Positions 35,373 through 45,900 of a stretch of 64,000 nt of DNA are shown in pieces. Every line of letters starts with the position of its first letter. The stretch's first letter is position 1. The translations under genes were made by a program, and so were the position numbers. Where the stretch lies: the NCBI GenBank assembly GCA_965242775.1, contig CBDETI010000009.1, positions 1 to 64,000 of the forward strand, in the 5' to 3' direction. This DNA is from JAWPMT01 sp965242775 (GTDB lineage: Bacteria; Bacteroidota; Bacteroidia; Cytophagales; Cyclobacteriaceae). The notes beneath the pieces were generated by a model. The model made no database searches and had not been told where the DNA came from. It saw only the letters and a list, made by a program, of their open reading frames with translations.

Positions 35373-38300
35373 ATGAAATCAACGATTCTAGTATTGCTTA
35401 CTGCTACTTTGAGTTTGACGTTGCAAGCACAGGACCTAGAACTTATCATCCCTACTGGCCATACAAGACAAGTTTTGGATATTGAAGTCTCGCCCGATAC
35501 GTCAACAGTTGCTTCCATACAAAATGGTCAGGAAATAATCATTTGGGACTACCAGACGCAGGCCCTGGATCGTATTTTGCGTTATCATCAAAACCGGGTA
35601 AACGATTTGTTGTTCATTGGTAATTCGCTATGGAGTGCGTCCGAAGACAGTACCATCAGGTCCTGGGATTACACAAAGAAGCGATCCGTAGCAGAATTGA
35701 CTACAGCAGCCCCCGTGGTAGCATTAAGATCGTATCAGTCCACTTTGGTGAGTTTTTCCGAAAACGGAGGCATTACAAGATGGAACCTTACCGGCCGGGC
35801 GGTCGACGCTAGCCTGGCAATTGAGGAAAAAATAACGCATGTTTCCAATGTACTGAACGGCGAAGTTTTATGTGCTACTGGCAACAATGAAATAGTTGTT
35901 ATAGATCTGGAAGGACTATCTGTGAGGGCACAAATCAGTCTTGATGGAGAAGTTGGGGCCCTTGCCATAAGTGCCGGTCATTATCACATTGGGACATTGG
36001 CAGGAGAAATCGTTTCTTACGGCAGGGACAGACAGGGAATTGTAAATAGGCAGCGTGTACTGGAAACAAGGATCTACGCCATTCAGAGTAGGAATAATGA
36101 GCTGCTGATTGCCGGACGAGGTAATAACGGGTCGTTCGCAACCATGACCGTTCCGGGCTTCGGGGTGTCAAAACCAGAGTTTGAACTTGGGTCCAATGCC
36201 AGGCTGGCTGAGATTGGAATAAGGGCAATCACTAGCGGCTATGGAGAAGAACGCCTACTAATTGCGGACGGTGGTCATGTACTGCGGGAGTTTCATGGAA
36301 CAACCACCAAACCTGCCAAAGTATTTGCAGGCCAGGCCTATGAAATTGAGGATTTCGCTTTTTCGGAGGATGAAGCAATGGTAGCCATAGCTTCTACGCA
36401 AGACGCCATAAAGATCTTTGACTTGAAGGAAAGCCGAGCGCATAAAACTATTGCAGGACATATTGGCGGTACTAAGGCCGTTGCATTTCACCCTACCGAT
36501 ACGCTTTTGGCCTCCGTGGGCAACGATGATCAATTGAGGGTATGGAATTTGAACACCGGAGAGCAATTTGCCTCCTTTGAACTTCGAGGTAACTATCGAA
36601 GCACCTCCATTACTTTTGATGAAACCGGGCGATACCTCATCCGCAAAGGGGATGATAAATTCTTTGAACTCTTCCGATTAGATAAGTCTAAAAGCAGGAA
36701 GCTTAACGTAGCTAATGGACTTGATTACAAATTTGCCCGTAACGGAGAGTTAATCTTGTTTCAAACACGCGAGGGTTTCAGAATATATGATAGTGAGACT
36801 CTGAAAGAGGTGCGCGCTTATCCACTCCCGGGTATTCGCGATTTCGATGTGTCCAATGGTCGGATTGTAGCCACCGGAACCTTTGGCATCCGTTTGTTCG
36901 ATTTGAATTTTGCCGACAAAGGACAGATTAAGGACAACCAGGGAATCGATCGGATCTACTTGCATCCTTCCGGAAGGCAGGCAGTAGGTACCATCAACTC
37001 AGCGAAGAAAGGTTCGTCGAAAAGGGACTATTCTTTGAAAATATTTGATTTGGTGCGCGGCAAGTTTTCCAAGGCAGTAAACGCCCACGAGGGATTTGTT
37101 AGTAAAGTCGGTTTTCTCAAGGGAGGGGAGTTTATGATGACAGGTGCCTCCGATGGACAAATTAAAATTTTCAGGAAACTTGACAGTCTCGCTGTTGGTA
37201 AGCTCATACCACTGGCAGGAGCAGAATGGGTCGCTTTAACCGAAACGGGCCTGTATGATGCAAGTTCGGGGGCGTTTGAGGCACTTCACTACGTTCAGGG
37301 AGATAGGCACATTGCCCTGGACCAACTGAAAGATCAATACTTTGAGCCCAAATTAGTCCCTCGGTTGTTAGGAAATATTTTGGAGCCCCTACCGACTCGT
37401 CGATCTCTCGATGAGCTAGCGCCGCATCCAGAGATTCAAATAAAACATCCCAATAACAATGGTGGTATTTTGGGGGTGAACCTGGCGGACGGGGGCGGAG
37501 GGATTGGTCGTGTGATCATCCTGATCAATGGCAAGGAGGTAGTACGTGAAGGCCTTGATAGAGACGATTCGCAAAGTACAAGCATCGGTTATCGAGTGGA
37601 AGGACACCCATTCTTGAAGCCCAATGCGGTGAATCGACTGTCGATCAAAGCATATAATAAGGAAGGGTCGCTCGCAAGTCCTCAGGAACGAATCTATTAC
37701 TTCGATTCTTCCAAGGGAGATGAGGTGAAGCCAAAGTTTTATGCACTGGTGGTGGGCTCAGGGGATTATCCGGGGCTGGCCATGGATTTGAACTATGCCG
37801 TCAAGGATGCGGTTGACCTATCCAACGCCTTGAAATCCAGTGCCACTAATTACTTCGGTAAGGAAAATACGGTGGTGGAACTTTTGCATACGGAGTACGC
37901 GGACACCTCGCAATGGCCGACGAAAGCCAATATTATTAATAAGCTGCAGCGATTTGCCCAGGAAGCCAGTGCCCAGGATTATTTACTCTTATATTTCAGT
38001 GGTCATGGCATGACGTATGGAGATCCTCACGAAGACTTTTACTACCTCACCCCCATGGCAACGGATGAGATCACTAATGCTGAAAACCGCAGAAATAAAA
38101 CCTTATCTAGCCAGGAGCTCACAGAGTTGATCAAGACGATTCCGGCGTTAAAGCAAGTGTTGATTTTCGATGCTTGTCATTCAGGTAAAGTAGCCACGAA
38201 TATAGGTGAGCCAAAGTCGACCTTAACAAGTGGACAAGTCAAGGCATTTGAAACGATGAAAGACCGCACGGGTTTGTATGTCATCGCTGGTTCTGAGTCT

Positions 38301-38879
38301 GACGCGGTGAGTTATGAAACCTCTCTTTTTCAGCAGGGTCTGCTGACTTACTCAATCCTTTTTGGAATGAAAGGAGCTGCACTTACCGGGACCGGCGAAG
38401 TAGATATCATAGATCTGCTTCAATTCGTTTCTGACAAGGTACCGGAGTTAGCTTCGGAAATTGGAGGGGTTCAATTTCCGGAAGTTCGGGTTCCCGCCGG
38501 GGCCGAGAGCTTTTCCATTGGGCGGATGAGCCCCGAGGACCGGGCCAAAATTCAATTGGCAGGTTCAAAGCCAGTTTTTATTCACAGTGGATTTCAGGAA
38601 GACAATCTCTACTACGATGAGATAGGCTTGAGTGCCAAAGTAGATGAGTTGCTTTTGGATATTAGTGAAGGTGAGGACACACCAATCGTGTTTTTAGATA
38701 AAAAACAATTTGCGTCTGCGTATCAATTGAGAGGAAGATATCGACTGGAAGGCGAGCGGTGGAAGGCGCACATACGGCTGTTTAAGGATCGTCAGCTAAT
38801 CAGAGAATCAGACCTTTCTGGAGTAAACGCGGGAGTACTGGCCGACAAAATCGCGGCTTGGGCTCTTCAAGAACGCTAG
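35373..38879 (+). CDS. Secreted WD40-repeat caspase-like (C14) protein
   Basis: A 1168-residue protein: signal peptide (MKSTILVLLTATLSLTLQAQ), two WD40-type propeller regions (~22-650, with DNQLRVWN-like units such as VGNDDQLRVWNLNTGEQ near 390), a linker, then a C-terminal caspase domain (~787-1050). Catalytic His878 is in LLLYFSGHGMTYG and Cys935 in VLIFDACHSGKV, so both residues are kept. A beta-rich tail follows. The frame opens at 35319, but ATG 35373 begins the signal peptide. This is the second C14 protein in the window; unlike the one at 5930 it places the peptidase last and the propeller first. Confidence 0.9.
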   Translation: MKSTILVLLTATLSLTLQAQDLELIIPTGHTRQVLDIEVSPDTSTVASIQNGQEIIIWDYQTQALDRILRYHQNRVNDLLFIGNSLWSASEDSTIRSWDYTKKRSVAELTTAAPVVALRSYQSTLVSFSENGGITRWNLTGRAVDASLAIEEKITHVSNVLNGEVLCATGNNEIVVIDLEGLSVRAQISLDGEVGALAISAGHYHIGTLAGEIVSYGRDRQGIVNRQRVLETRIYAIQSRNNELLIAGRGNNGSFATMTVPGFGVSKPEFELGSNARLAEIGIRAITSGYGEERLLIADGGHVLREFHGTTTKPAKVFAGQAYEIEDFAFSEDEAMVAIASTQDAIKIFDLKESRAHKTIAGHIGGTKAVAFHPTDTLLASVGNDDQLRVWNLNTGEQFASFELRGNYRSTSITFDETGRYLIRKGDDKFFELFRLDKSKSRKLNVANGLDYKFARNGELILFQTREGFRIYDSETLKEVRAYPLPGIRDFDVSNGRIVATGTFGIRLFDLNFADKGQIKDNQGIDRIYLHPSGRQAVGTINSAKKGSSKRDYSLKIFDLVRGKFSKAVNAHEGFVSKVGFLKGGEFMMTGASDGQIKIFRKLDSLAVGKLIPLAGAEWVALTETGLYDASSGAFEALHYVQGDRHIALDQLKDQYFEPKLVPRLLGNILEPLPTRRSLDELAPHPEIQIKHPNNNGGILGVNLADGGGGIGRVIILINGKEVVREGLDRDDSQSTSIGYRVEGHPFLKPNAVNRLSIKAYNKEGSLASPQERIYYFDSSKGDEVKPKFYALVVGSGDYPGLAMDLNYAVKDAVDLSNALKSSATNYFGKENTVVELLHTEYADTSQWPTKANIINKLQRFAQEASAQDYLLLYFSGHGMTYGDPHEDFYYLTPMATDEITNAENRRNKTLSSQELTELIKTIPALKQVLIFDACHSGKVATNIGEPKSTLTSGQVKAFETMKDRTGLYVIAGSESDAVSYETSLFQQGLLTYSILFGMKGAALTGTGEVDIIDLLQFVSDKVPELASEIGGVQFPEVRVPAGAESFSIGRMSPEDRAKIQLAGSKPVFIHSGFQEDNLYYDEIGLSAKVDELLLDISEGEDTPIVFLDKKQFASAYQLRGRYRLEGERWKAHIRLFKDRQLIRESDLSGVNAGVLADKIAAWALQER

Positions 38880-38896
38880 GATAGGGTTTGCTGAAG

Positions 38897-39115
38897 TTAG
38901 TTGCAACGTTGACAAACATCACTTTCGGCTGATTCGCATTCAGCCAATGTTTCGTAACAGCTTGTTGCACTGACGGTGGAATAGGGCGCGTCGCTATCGC
39001 AACCACTGCAGTCCGAAGAATTATCATCGTCATCCCCGCATGAAACGATAAGAAGGGAGGAAAGCGTAAAGATTAAGAACAACAGTTGCCTGATGGTTGA
39101 TCTGATTTTTGGCAT
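38897..39115 (-). CDS. Small cysteine-rich lipoprotein
   Basis: A 72-residue protein with a lipoprotein signal (LLFLIFTLSSLLIVSC) followed by an Asp-rich stretch (GDDDDNSSD) and seven further Cys, including CSGC and a terminal CQRCN. No family known. The spacing of cysteines suggests a disulphide-bonded or metal-binding surface peptide. It ends 17 bases from the convergent caspase-WD40 gene. Confidence 0.75.
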   Translation of the reverse strand: MPKIRSTIRQLLFLIFTLSSLLIVSCGDDDDNSSDCSGCDSDAPYSTVSATSCYETLAECESAESDVCQRCN

Positions 39116-39267
39116 GAGGTGATTAGTCTTTGCGCCAGGAAGTTAAGAAATATCCTCAAAAAAGAGTTCGATGTTGAAAATCCTTGTTTTGACAAAGACT
39201 TTCGGTGGGGCGGAACTTCTGATGTGTTGTAATGGGTTAATTCGCTAGAGAATTTTTTTGAAAATCG

Positions 39268-39275
39268 TAGGTTTG
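39268..39275 (+). promoter_or_regulatory. Probable promoter -7 element of the HMA-DUF4396 gene
   Basis: TAGGTTTG matches TAnnTTTG exactly, 11 bases before ATG 39287; the base triplet at the -33 position is TAG rather than TTG. Confidence 0.5.
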
Positions 39276-39286
39276 CCAATACAAAC

Positions 39287-39943
39287 ATGAGCAAAATTAG
39301 TATCGATACTGACATGCATTGCCAAGGCTGTGTAGCGAAGGTGAAACCCATTTTGGAAAAAGATCAATCAATCCTTAATTGGGAGGCTGACTATTCGAAG
39401 GAGGGTGTCACGCTGGAGTTAGAGGGTGATGGAATTTCTGCGGCCTACGTCCATAAATTAATTCAACGAGAGGGTTATTCCGTGTTGAATTTACCTGTAA
39501 CGGGTTTTTGGACAGATGGCCCTAAATGGTCACGCGCGTCTTTCAATACCTTGAACTGTCTTATTGGTTGCTCTATTGGCGATTTTGGAATGGTGTTTTA
39601 TCTGCAGGCATTTTACCCGACGACCCCCATGATTTGGCAGATGGCGCTGGCTATTATCGCTGGTTTGTGTACCTCGATTATTCTTGAAACTGTGCTTTTG
39701 AAGTATCGAGAACATTTCAACTGGAGATTGGCCTTGAAAACAGCATTTGGAATGTCATTTATTTCAATGGTGGCGATGGAAATAGCCATGACCAGTACCG
39801 ATTTCATGATTACCGGAGGAAAGGCGGCCTTTTCGGACCCAATGTACTGGCTGGCATTGATTCCTGCTTTGGTAGTGGGCTTTCTGGTGCCCCTACCTTA
39901 CAACTACTACAAGCTGAAAAAATTCAACCAGGCTTGTCATTAG
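39287..39943 (+). CDS. HMA (metal-binding) domain fused to DUF4396 membrane domain
   Basis: A 218-residue protein. Residues 1-70 form a heavy-metal-associated domain with DMHCQGCVAKV (Cys12, Cys15) as in copper chaperones. The rest is a four-helix DUF4396 membrane domain (FNTLNCLIGCSIGDFGMVFYL onward), ending PLPYNYYKLKKF. The two together suggest membrane handling of copper or another soft metal, but no copper ATPase or metalloregulator lies beside it. Convergent with the giant adhesin gene, overlapping by 4 bases. Confidence 0.85.
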   Translation: MSKISIDTDMHCQGCVAKVKPILEKDQSILNWEADYSKEGVTLELEGDGISAAYVHKLIQREGYSVLNLPVTGFWTDGPKWSRASFNTLNCLIGCSIGDFGMVFYLQAFYPTTPMIWQMALAIIAGLCTSIILETVLLKYREHFNWRLALKTAFGMSFISMVAMEIAMTSTDFMITGGKAAFSDPMYWLALIPALVVGFLVPLPYNYYKLKKFNQACH

Positions 39944-42900
39944 TGCCTGATTACCGAAATTCTCTTTCTGAACCACCGGTTGTCAGCTCTAAATTCCAGC
40001 AAATAGATCCCTGCTTTCGCTGTTAGCAGATCAATAGTTACTGTATTTCCCTTTTGGGTAAGCTGAACCGGAATTTCGCGGCCGGTCAAGTCGCTCAATC
40101 GCAGACTACCCTGCTCGTAGTTGCTTACTTGCAACTGAAATGTCCCCGTCGTTGGATTGGGATAGATCTTAAAATCTTGAACAATAGCCACCCCCAGAGG
40201 TTCCTCAGTGGATTCATCTCTGGCATAGATCATGATTTCAAAATCTTTCTCGAGTGTCAATCCGGAATCATCCGCAGCTTCTACTGTGATGCCAAATGTG
40301 GTGGTATCGGTCAAGTCTACGTTAGTTGCTAGTTGCAACTCATCGCCACTGATGCCGAAATACCCGGCTGTATCTGTTACCAAAGTGTAAGTAGTTTGGT
40401 CCCCGTCTGGGTCTACAGATGAAAAAGTGCCAATAATAGTACTTGCTACCTCTGATTCATCGATTGCGTAATTACTTAAAGCAACATTTGTAGGTGCCTC
40501 GTTGACATTCACTACTAGGATATCCAGTGTATCGGTGATAGTCAACCCCGCAGGATCTGCCGCTGTAATAATCACAGCGTAGTTTGTTTTGGATTCAAAA
40601 TCAAAAATACGGGTGGATAGCAGTTGATCGCCTGCGACTGAAAAAGCCGCAGAATCCAACCCTGCTCTCAGGGAATAGGTGATGTCCAGTCCTTCCGGAT
40701 CCACCGAGGAAAATGTTCCGACGATGGTGCCCATGGCAGCGTTTTCCTCGATTGCATTGGCTGTGATACTCAGCGAGTCGGGTGCCTCGTTGATGTCGGT
40801 GATATTGAGGGTGAAACCCATAGATGTACTTTCTCCGTCCGTGTCGGTGGCCGTCAAGGTGATTGCGAAGGTACTGTCGGTCTCATAATCGAAATGCTGA
40901 TTGGTAAGAAGTTCATCGTTGTTGACTCCTCCTATTTGAAAGGACAATGAATCTTGACCAGAAAGGGAGAAAATGACATCCTGATTTTCTGGATCGGATG
41001 CGGTTATCGTGGCGATCGATGTGCTCAGTGTCAAATTCTCGGCGAAAGAGGTTCCGGATACAGTGACCGTATCAGGGGCTTCATTTACATTTTCAATCAG
41101 GAGGGTAAAATCTTCTGAAGTGGTGGCCCCATCACTATCTGTGGCGGTAAGAGTGATCTCAAAGATGCTGTCGGTTTCATAATCGAAGAGCTGATTAGTT
41201 AGTAATTCATTGCGATCCATTCCACCAATGTCGAAAGCTACCGCATCTGTGCCGAAGATTGAGAAAGTAATATCCTGGTCTTCGGGATCAGTGGCACTGA
41301 TTGTAGTAACCGAAGATCCTGAAGCAATATCTTCCGGGAAAGAGGAGGTGCTCAACTCAATATCTTCGGGTGCTTCGTTCACATTTTCAACCGTGAGAGT
41401 AAAGTCCTCAGAAGAGGAGGTACCATCATTATTGGAGGCTGTGATCGTGATTTCGTAAGTGCTTTCAGCTTCGTAATCAAAAGCCTGGCTTGTCACGAGC
41501 TCATCGTTATCGGTTCCACCTATTTCGAAAGCATTGGCATCGGTGCCAGAGAGGGAGAACGTCATATCGTGGCCCTCGGGATCAGTGGCACTCATTGTAG
41601 TAACCGAAGATCCTGAAGCAATATCTTCCGGGAAAGAGGAAGCATCGATTGAAATATTTTCGGGAGCTTCATTTACATTTTCAATAGAAATTGTAAAATC
41701 CTCTGAAACGGACTCCCCCGCGCCATCAGTTGAGGTGATTGTTATATCGTAGGAGGTTCTCGTCTCATAATCAAACGTACCGACGGACAGGAGTTCGTTG
41801 TTGTGGGTTCCTCCAATTTCGAAACTAGCCATGTCAGCCCCTGAGAGGATGTAGGTGAAGTTTTCTCCATAGTCGCTATCTGTGGTCTCAATGGAAGAGA
41901 CGGTGCTCCCTGCATCTTGATTTTCATGAATAGAAGTAGTTGAAAGATTGATGCTTTCCGGTGTGCGATTGATCCTGGTCACTTTAAAAATTCGATCTCC
42001 TCGAGCTCCGCAAGTATTTTCCACATCTTCCTTTATAACCAGGGTAAATTCGCTGTAGTCCCCTTCGGTAAAGGTTCCGGAACTGTCCCCGGCTCCAAAA
42101 AGCAATTCCGGACCACAACCGGTTCCAATTCCTTGATTGTCTTGAAAAACTACTTCTCCATCACCAAAATCAAAGTAGAAGTCCCGAAAACTCTTGTCCT
42201 GAAGATGTTCGTAAACACTAAAGCGGAGCAATCTGGTATCCGAATCCACATACTCAATCGTGCCTTGAAAAGAATCGCTATCAAAAAATAAGTTGCCAAA
42301 CCCGCCAGAGCTGGGTTGTTGTTCAAACAGGAACTCCCCAACGAAAGGTGTGTTAGCAACTACCACAAATAGAGAATCATTGATCGGGTTCTGATCCGTG
42401 CTTAGGTGGTGCCGTACTTCAATCTCCGTTAACGTACTGCTACCAAAATCGACGATTTCTGAGAAAGTATAAGGTAAGATTTTGTTAACCTCCAGGGTCT
42501 GAGAGATGGTGACTGATTCAACTACCACATTGTCCACAAGTAGCTCCAATAAGAAGTCTTCTTCCATTGCTTCGGCTTGATTTTGTAGGGTAACCGTAAC
42601 TTGCTTTGGAGCACTTTCCTGAGTGGTGAGGTCTATGAATCCGGTGATTGCCACGTCCGTATCATAAGCTATTTGCACTTCAATTGGATGGCTTTGCAGG
42701 GTAGTGCCGTTTACTAGGGAGCTCGATATAATTAATTTGTAGGTGCCTTTGTCCGCATTGGACAGATTCGTTATCACCAAAGTCTTGTTCGTGGCACCTG
42801 CTATGTCCAGACCGTCTTTTTGCCATTGATATTGATCGGCAGTTCCAGGTGATGGTAAAGCGGGTGCCAGCGTTACACTATTTCCGATTTTATCACGTAT

Positions 42901-45900
42901 AATTTCTGGGGTTCCAAATGCTTGTTGCGCCAAATTGGTTACAACCTGGCTATGGGGTTCCAGACTATTGAATCCTAATCGATTGTTGTGAAGTGTAAGC
43001 TTGTAATTGGGATCAGTACTGATATTACTTAGGTCGGGAAACTCAGTAAGGTTGTTGCCATGCAACCGTAGAGATCTGATGGAGGTGAAATTCTGGAATG
43101 TACTCGGAACGGTTCCTGATAGATCGTTTAGTGTTAAGGACATGAAAGTTAGTTGAGTCAGATTACCTAACTCGGGAGGGATGGCACCGGTAAGGTTATT
43201 GGCAAACAGCGTGAGAGATGTCAGGAGTGGCAGGTCGCCTATTTCAGGAGGTATGAGACCGCTGATGTTGTTGATCGCCAGGCTGAGTGATGTAAGCGAC
43301 CGCAGTTGACCTATTTCAGGAGGTATTGCACCTGTAAGCGAGCATTCACTAATGAACAAAATTCGCAGGTCCTCAAGCTTACCTATTTCCCTGGGCAGTG
43401 GTCCGCTGAGCTCTCCATTGTCGCTCAAGTCGAGAAATGTCAGTTGGTTCAAATCGCCGATCTCCGCAGGGATGGATCCCACGAGGTTATTGCCCGTGTT
43501 GTTTCCAAGATGAATTTCTGCCACACGATCGTTCTTGAGGGTAATGCCAAACCATGTGTCAAGGGTTCCTGCCAACCAGCCAGTGTTATTGGTCCAATTC
43601 TGTCCGCCGGTGGCGTTGTACAGTGCCACCAGAGCGAGTGAGTCCAGGTCTCGCGGTAGAGGACCGATATTTACTTGAATTTGAAAGCTTGTTATTTTCT
43701 GGCTGGGGAAAAGACTGTTTGTTACCTGCAGTTGGTAGGATCCCTGGTCCATGGTGGTGACGTCATTGATCGACAGGGTAGCATGTGTCTTGCCGGGTAG
43801 GTTAACGTTATCTTTTTTCCATTGATAGGTGTCATTGAATCCAAATTCCGTTAAGGGGCTAAGCGAGAGGTCATCCCCTTCTTGCAGATTGATAGAGCTC
43901 GACTCTCCAAACTTTTTTTGGCTTTCTGCATTAGTAATGATAGATGAGAGGGACTCAAGGTCGGCGAAGGTAAATTTGTTATCACCAATCAAAAGACTCG
44001 TGGGGCTGGCGCCACCTTGAAGAACTATCTTGTCAAAGTTATTCCCACGAATATCTACCGAATTGAGACTTGGTAATATGTAGAAAGTGCCGGTTATATT
44101 GCTACCTTCAATACCAAAGTGACCAAGTTTATGTAAGTTGCCAAATCCAGATGGCAAATTGCCTGAAAACTGATTGCCACGCAGTTCCACCCAAGTCAGA
44201 TTCACAAGCTTTCCAAAGCTGGAAGGGAGCTGTCCGGTTAGGGAATTGTCTTCCATTTGCAGGGTGCCAAGCTTTGTTAGGTTGCCCAACGTGGCGGGTA
44301 ATTCTCCTTGAAGCCCAACCTCGTTGCAGATCAGTTCACCTAAATTCGTGAGATTACCAATTTCAGCCGGAAGAGGTCCTTGCACCAGGTATTGGTTATT
44401 GCTTAAATGCAACTCACCTAGCTCCGGTAGTGTCCATAAACCAGCAGGTAATCCCCCGGTTAGATTGTTTCGGTAGTTGTTTGTTCCATCTGTACCTAGT
44501 CTAAGGTTTCTGAGTTCCTGCAAATTACCTATATCAGGCGGGATTCTGCCGGTAAGGAGGTTCCCACGTAAGGCTAGGATTTTCAGGTTTGATAATTGCG
44601 TGATGGTTGACGGAATTGAACCTCCAATATCATTGTATTCTAATAGCAAATGCTCCAAGCTTGAAAGATTGCCAACTTCCTTCGGCAGAATACCTCCGAT
44701 CCGATTTGCATCTAGCCATAAAGTTCTTAACGCTGTGAGATCTCCTATTTCCGAGGGTATTTCACCCGTCAAGTTATTGCCATTATTGCTAACTCCATTC
44801 TCATTAAGCATCAATTCTGTTACTCTTCCACTCTCTACTGTAACCCCAAACCAGGTATCTAAATCGCCAGTTAACCAGTTGCTATTATTGGTCCAATCAT
44901 CTCCATTGGTGCTGTGATAAAAAGCTACCAGCGCCAAGGAATCCTGCACCGCTGGCTCAGGCACGATGGTAATGGCATTTCTTACCAGTGTCAGATCCGG
45001 TGCTCCGGGGTTAGTAATCTCACAGGTATAATCGCCCATATCCGCTAGTTGGAAATTTACCAGGTTATAACTAGCTGATGTGGCACCCGGAATTGCCGAA
45101 TCTTCATGGTACCACTGATAGACATTGCCCGTGGATAAATCAGTCACCGACATGGAGTGAGATGCTCCATCAGCAAGTGCTACGACCTCTTCATTGTCTG
45201 TTCGATTTTGGGGGTGATAACTCGTTAAAACGGAAGCATTAGGTAAAATATCTTCGAATGTAAAGTTGTTGTTTTCGACTTCTAATCGGCTGAGGTTGGT
45301 CAAAGAGGTCAGGTCAGGGAGGTCGTCAAATTGATTATCATTGATAAGGATCCGGCCCATGTTCGAAGCAGTGGTGAGATCGGGCAGTGAGCCTGTAAAC
45401 TGATTTCCCTGCAACTCCAGCGCTTGCAGGTTGACCAGGTTAGCCATGGTGGAAGGCAAGGTCCCAGTGAAATTATTGTCTGCCAGGATCAGGTAAGACA
45501 GGTCCGTCAGATTCCCGACTTCTTGTGGCACGCTGCCAGTGAAGTCATTCCCGTTGACTGCCAACCAGCTGAGGTTAGGGAAGTTAACGGCAACGTCCAA
45601 AATTGCCCCGGTCATGCTGTTATTCGCGATAGCGATTTCATTTAGTAAAGTGAGGCTGGTCAGTTCACTGGGAAATTCGCCGGTGAGATTATTTTCGTAG
45701 AGCACTAACTGTCGGAGATTGGTGAGCTGGGATAGTGCTGTAGGAATGGAGCCACTCAGCTCATTTTGCGATAGATACAAATAGCCCAGATTGCTGAGGT
45801 TGCCCAATTCGTCTGGTATCGTTCCAGTCAAGTTGTTAGCGTCGAGAAATAAATTAAACAGACTACTTAGGTTGCCAAGTTCTGGTGGGATTGTGCCTGA

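Noticed and set aside
41210..41760. Frames on the plus strand across the cadherin repeats
   Set aside because: Low-complexity Ser/Val-rich shadows of the repeat codons on the minus strand.
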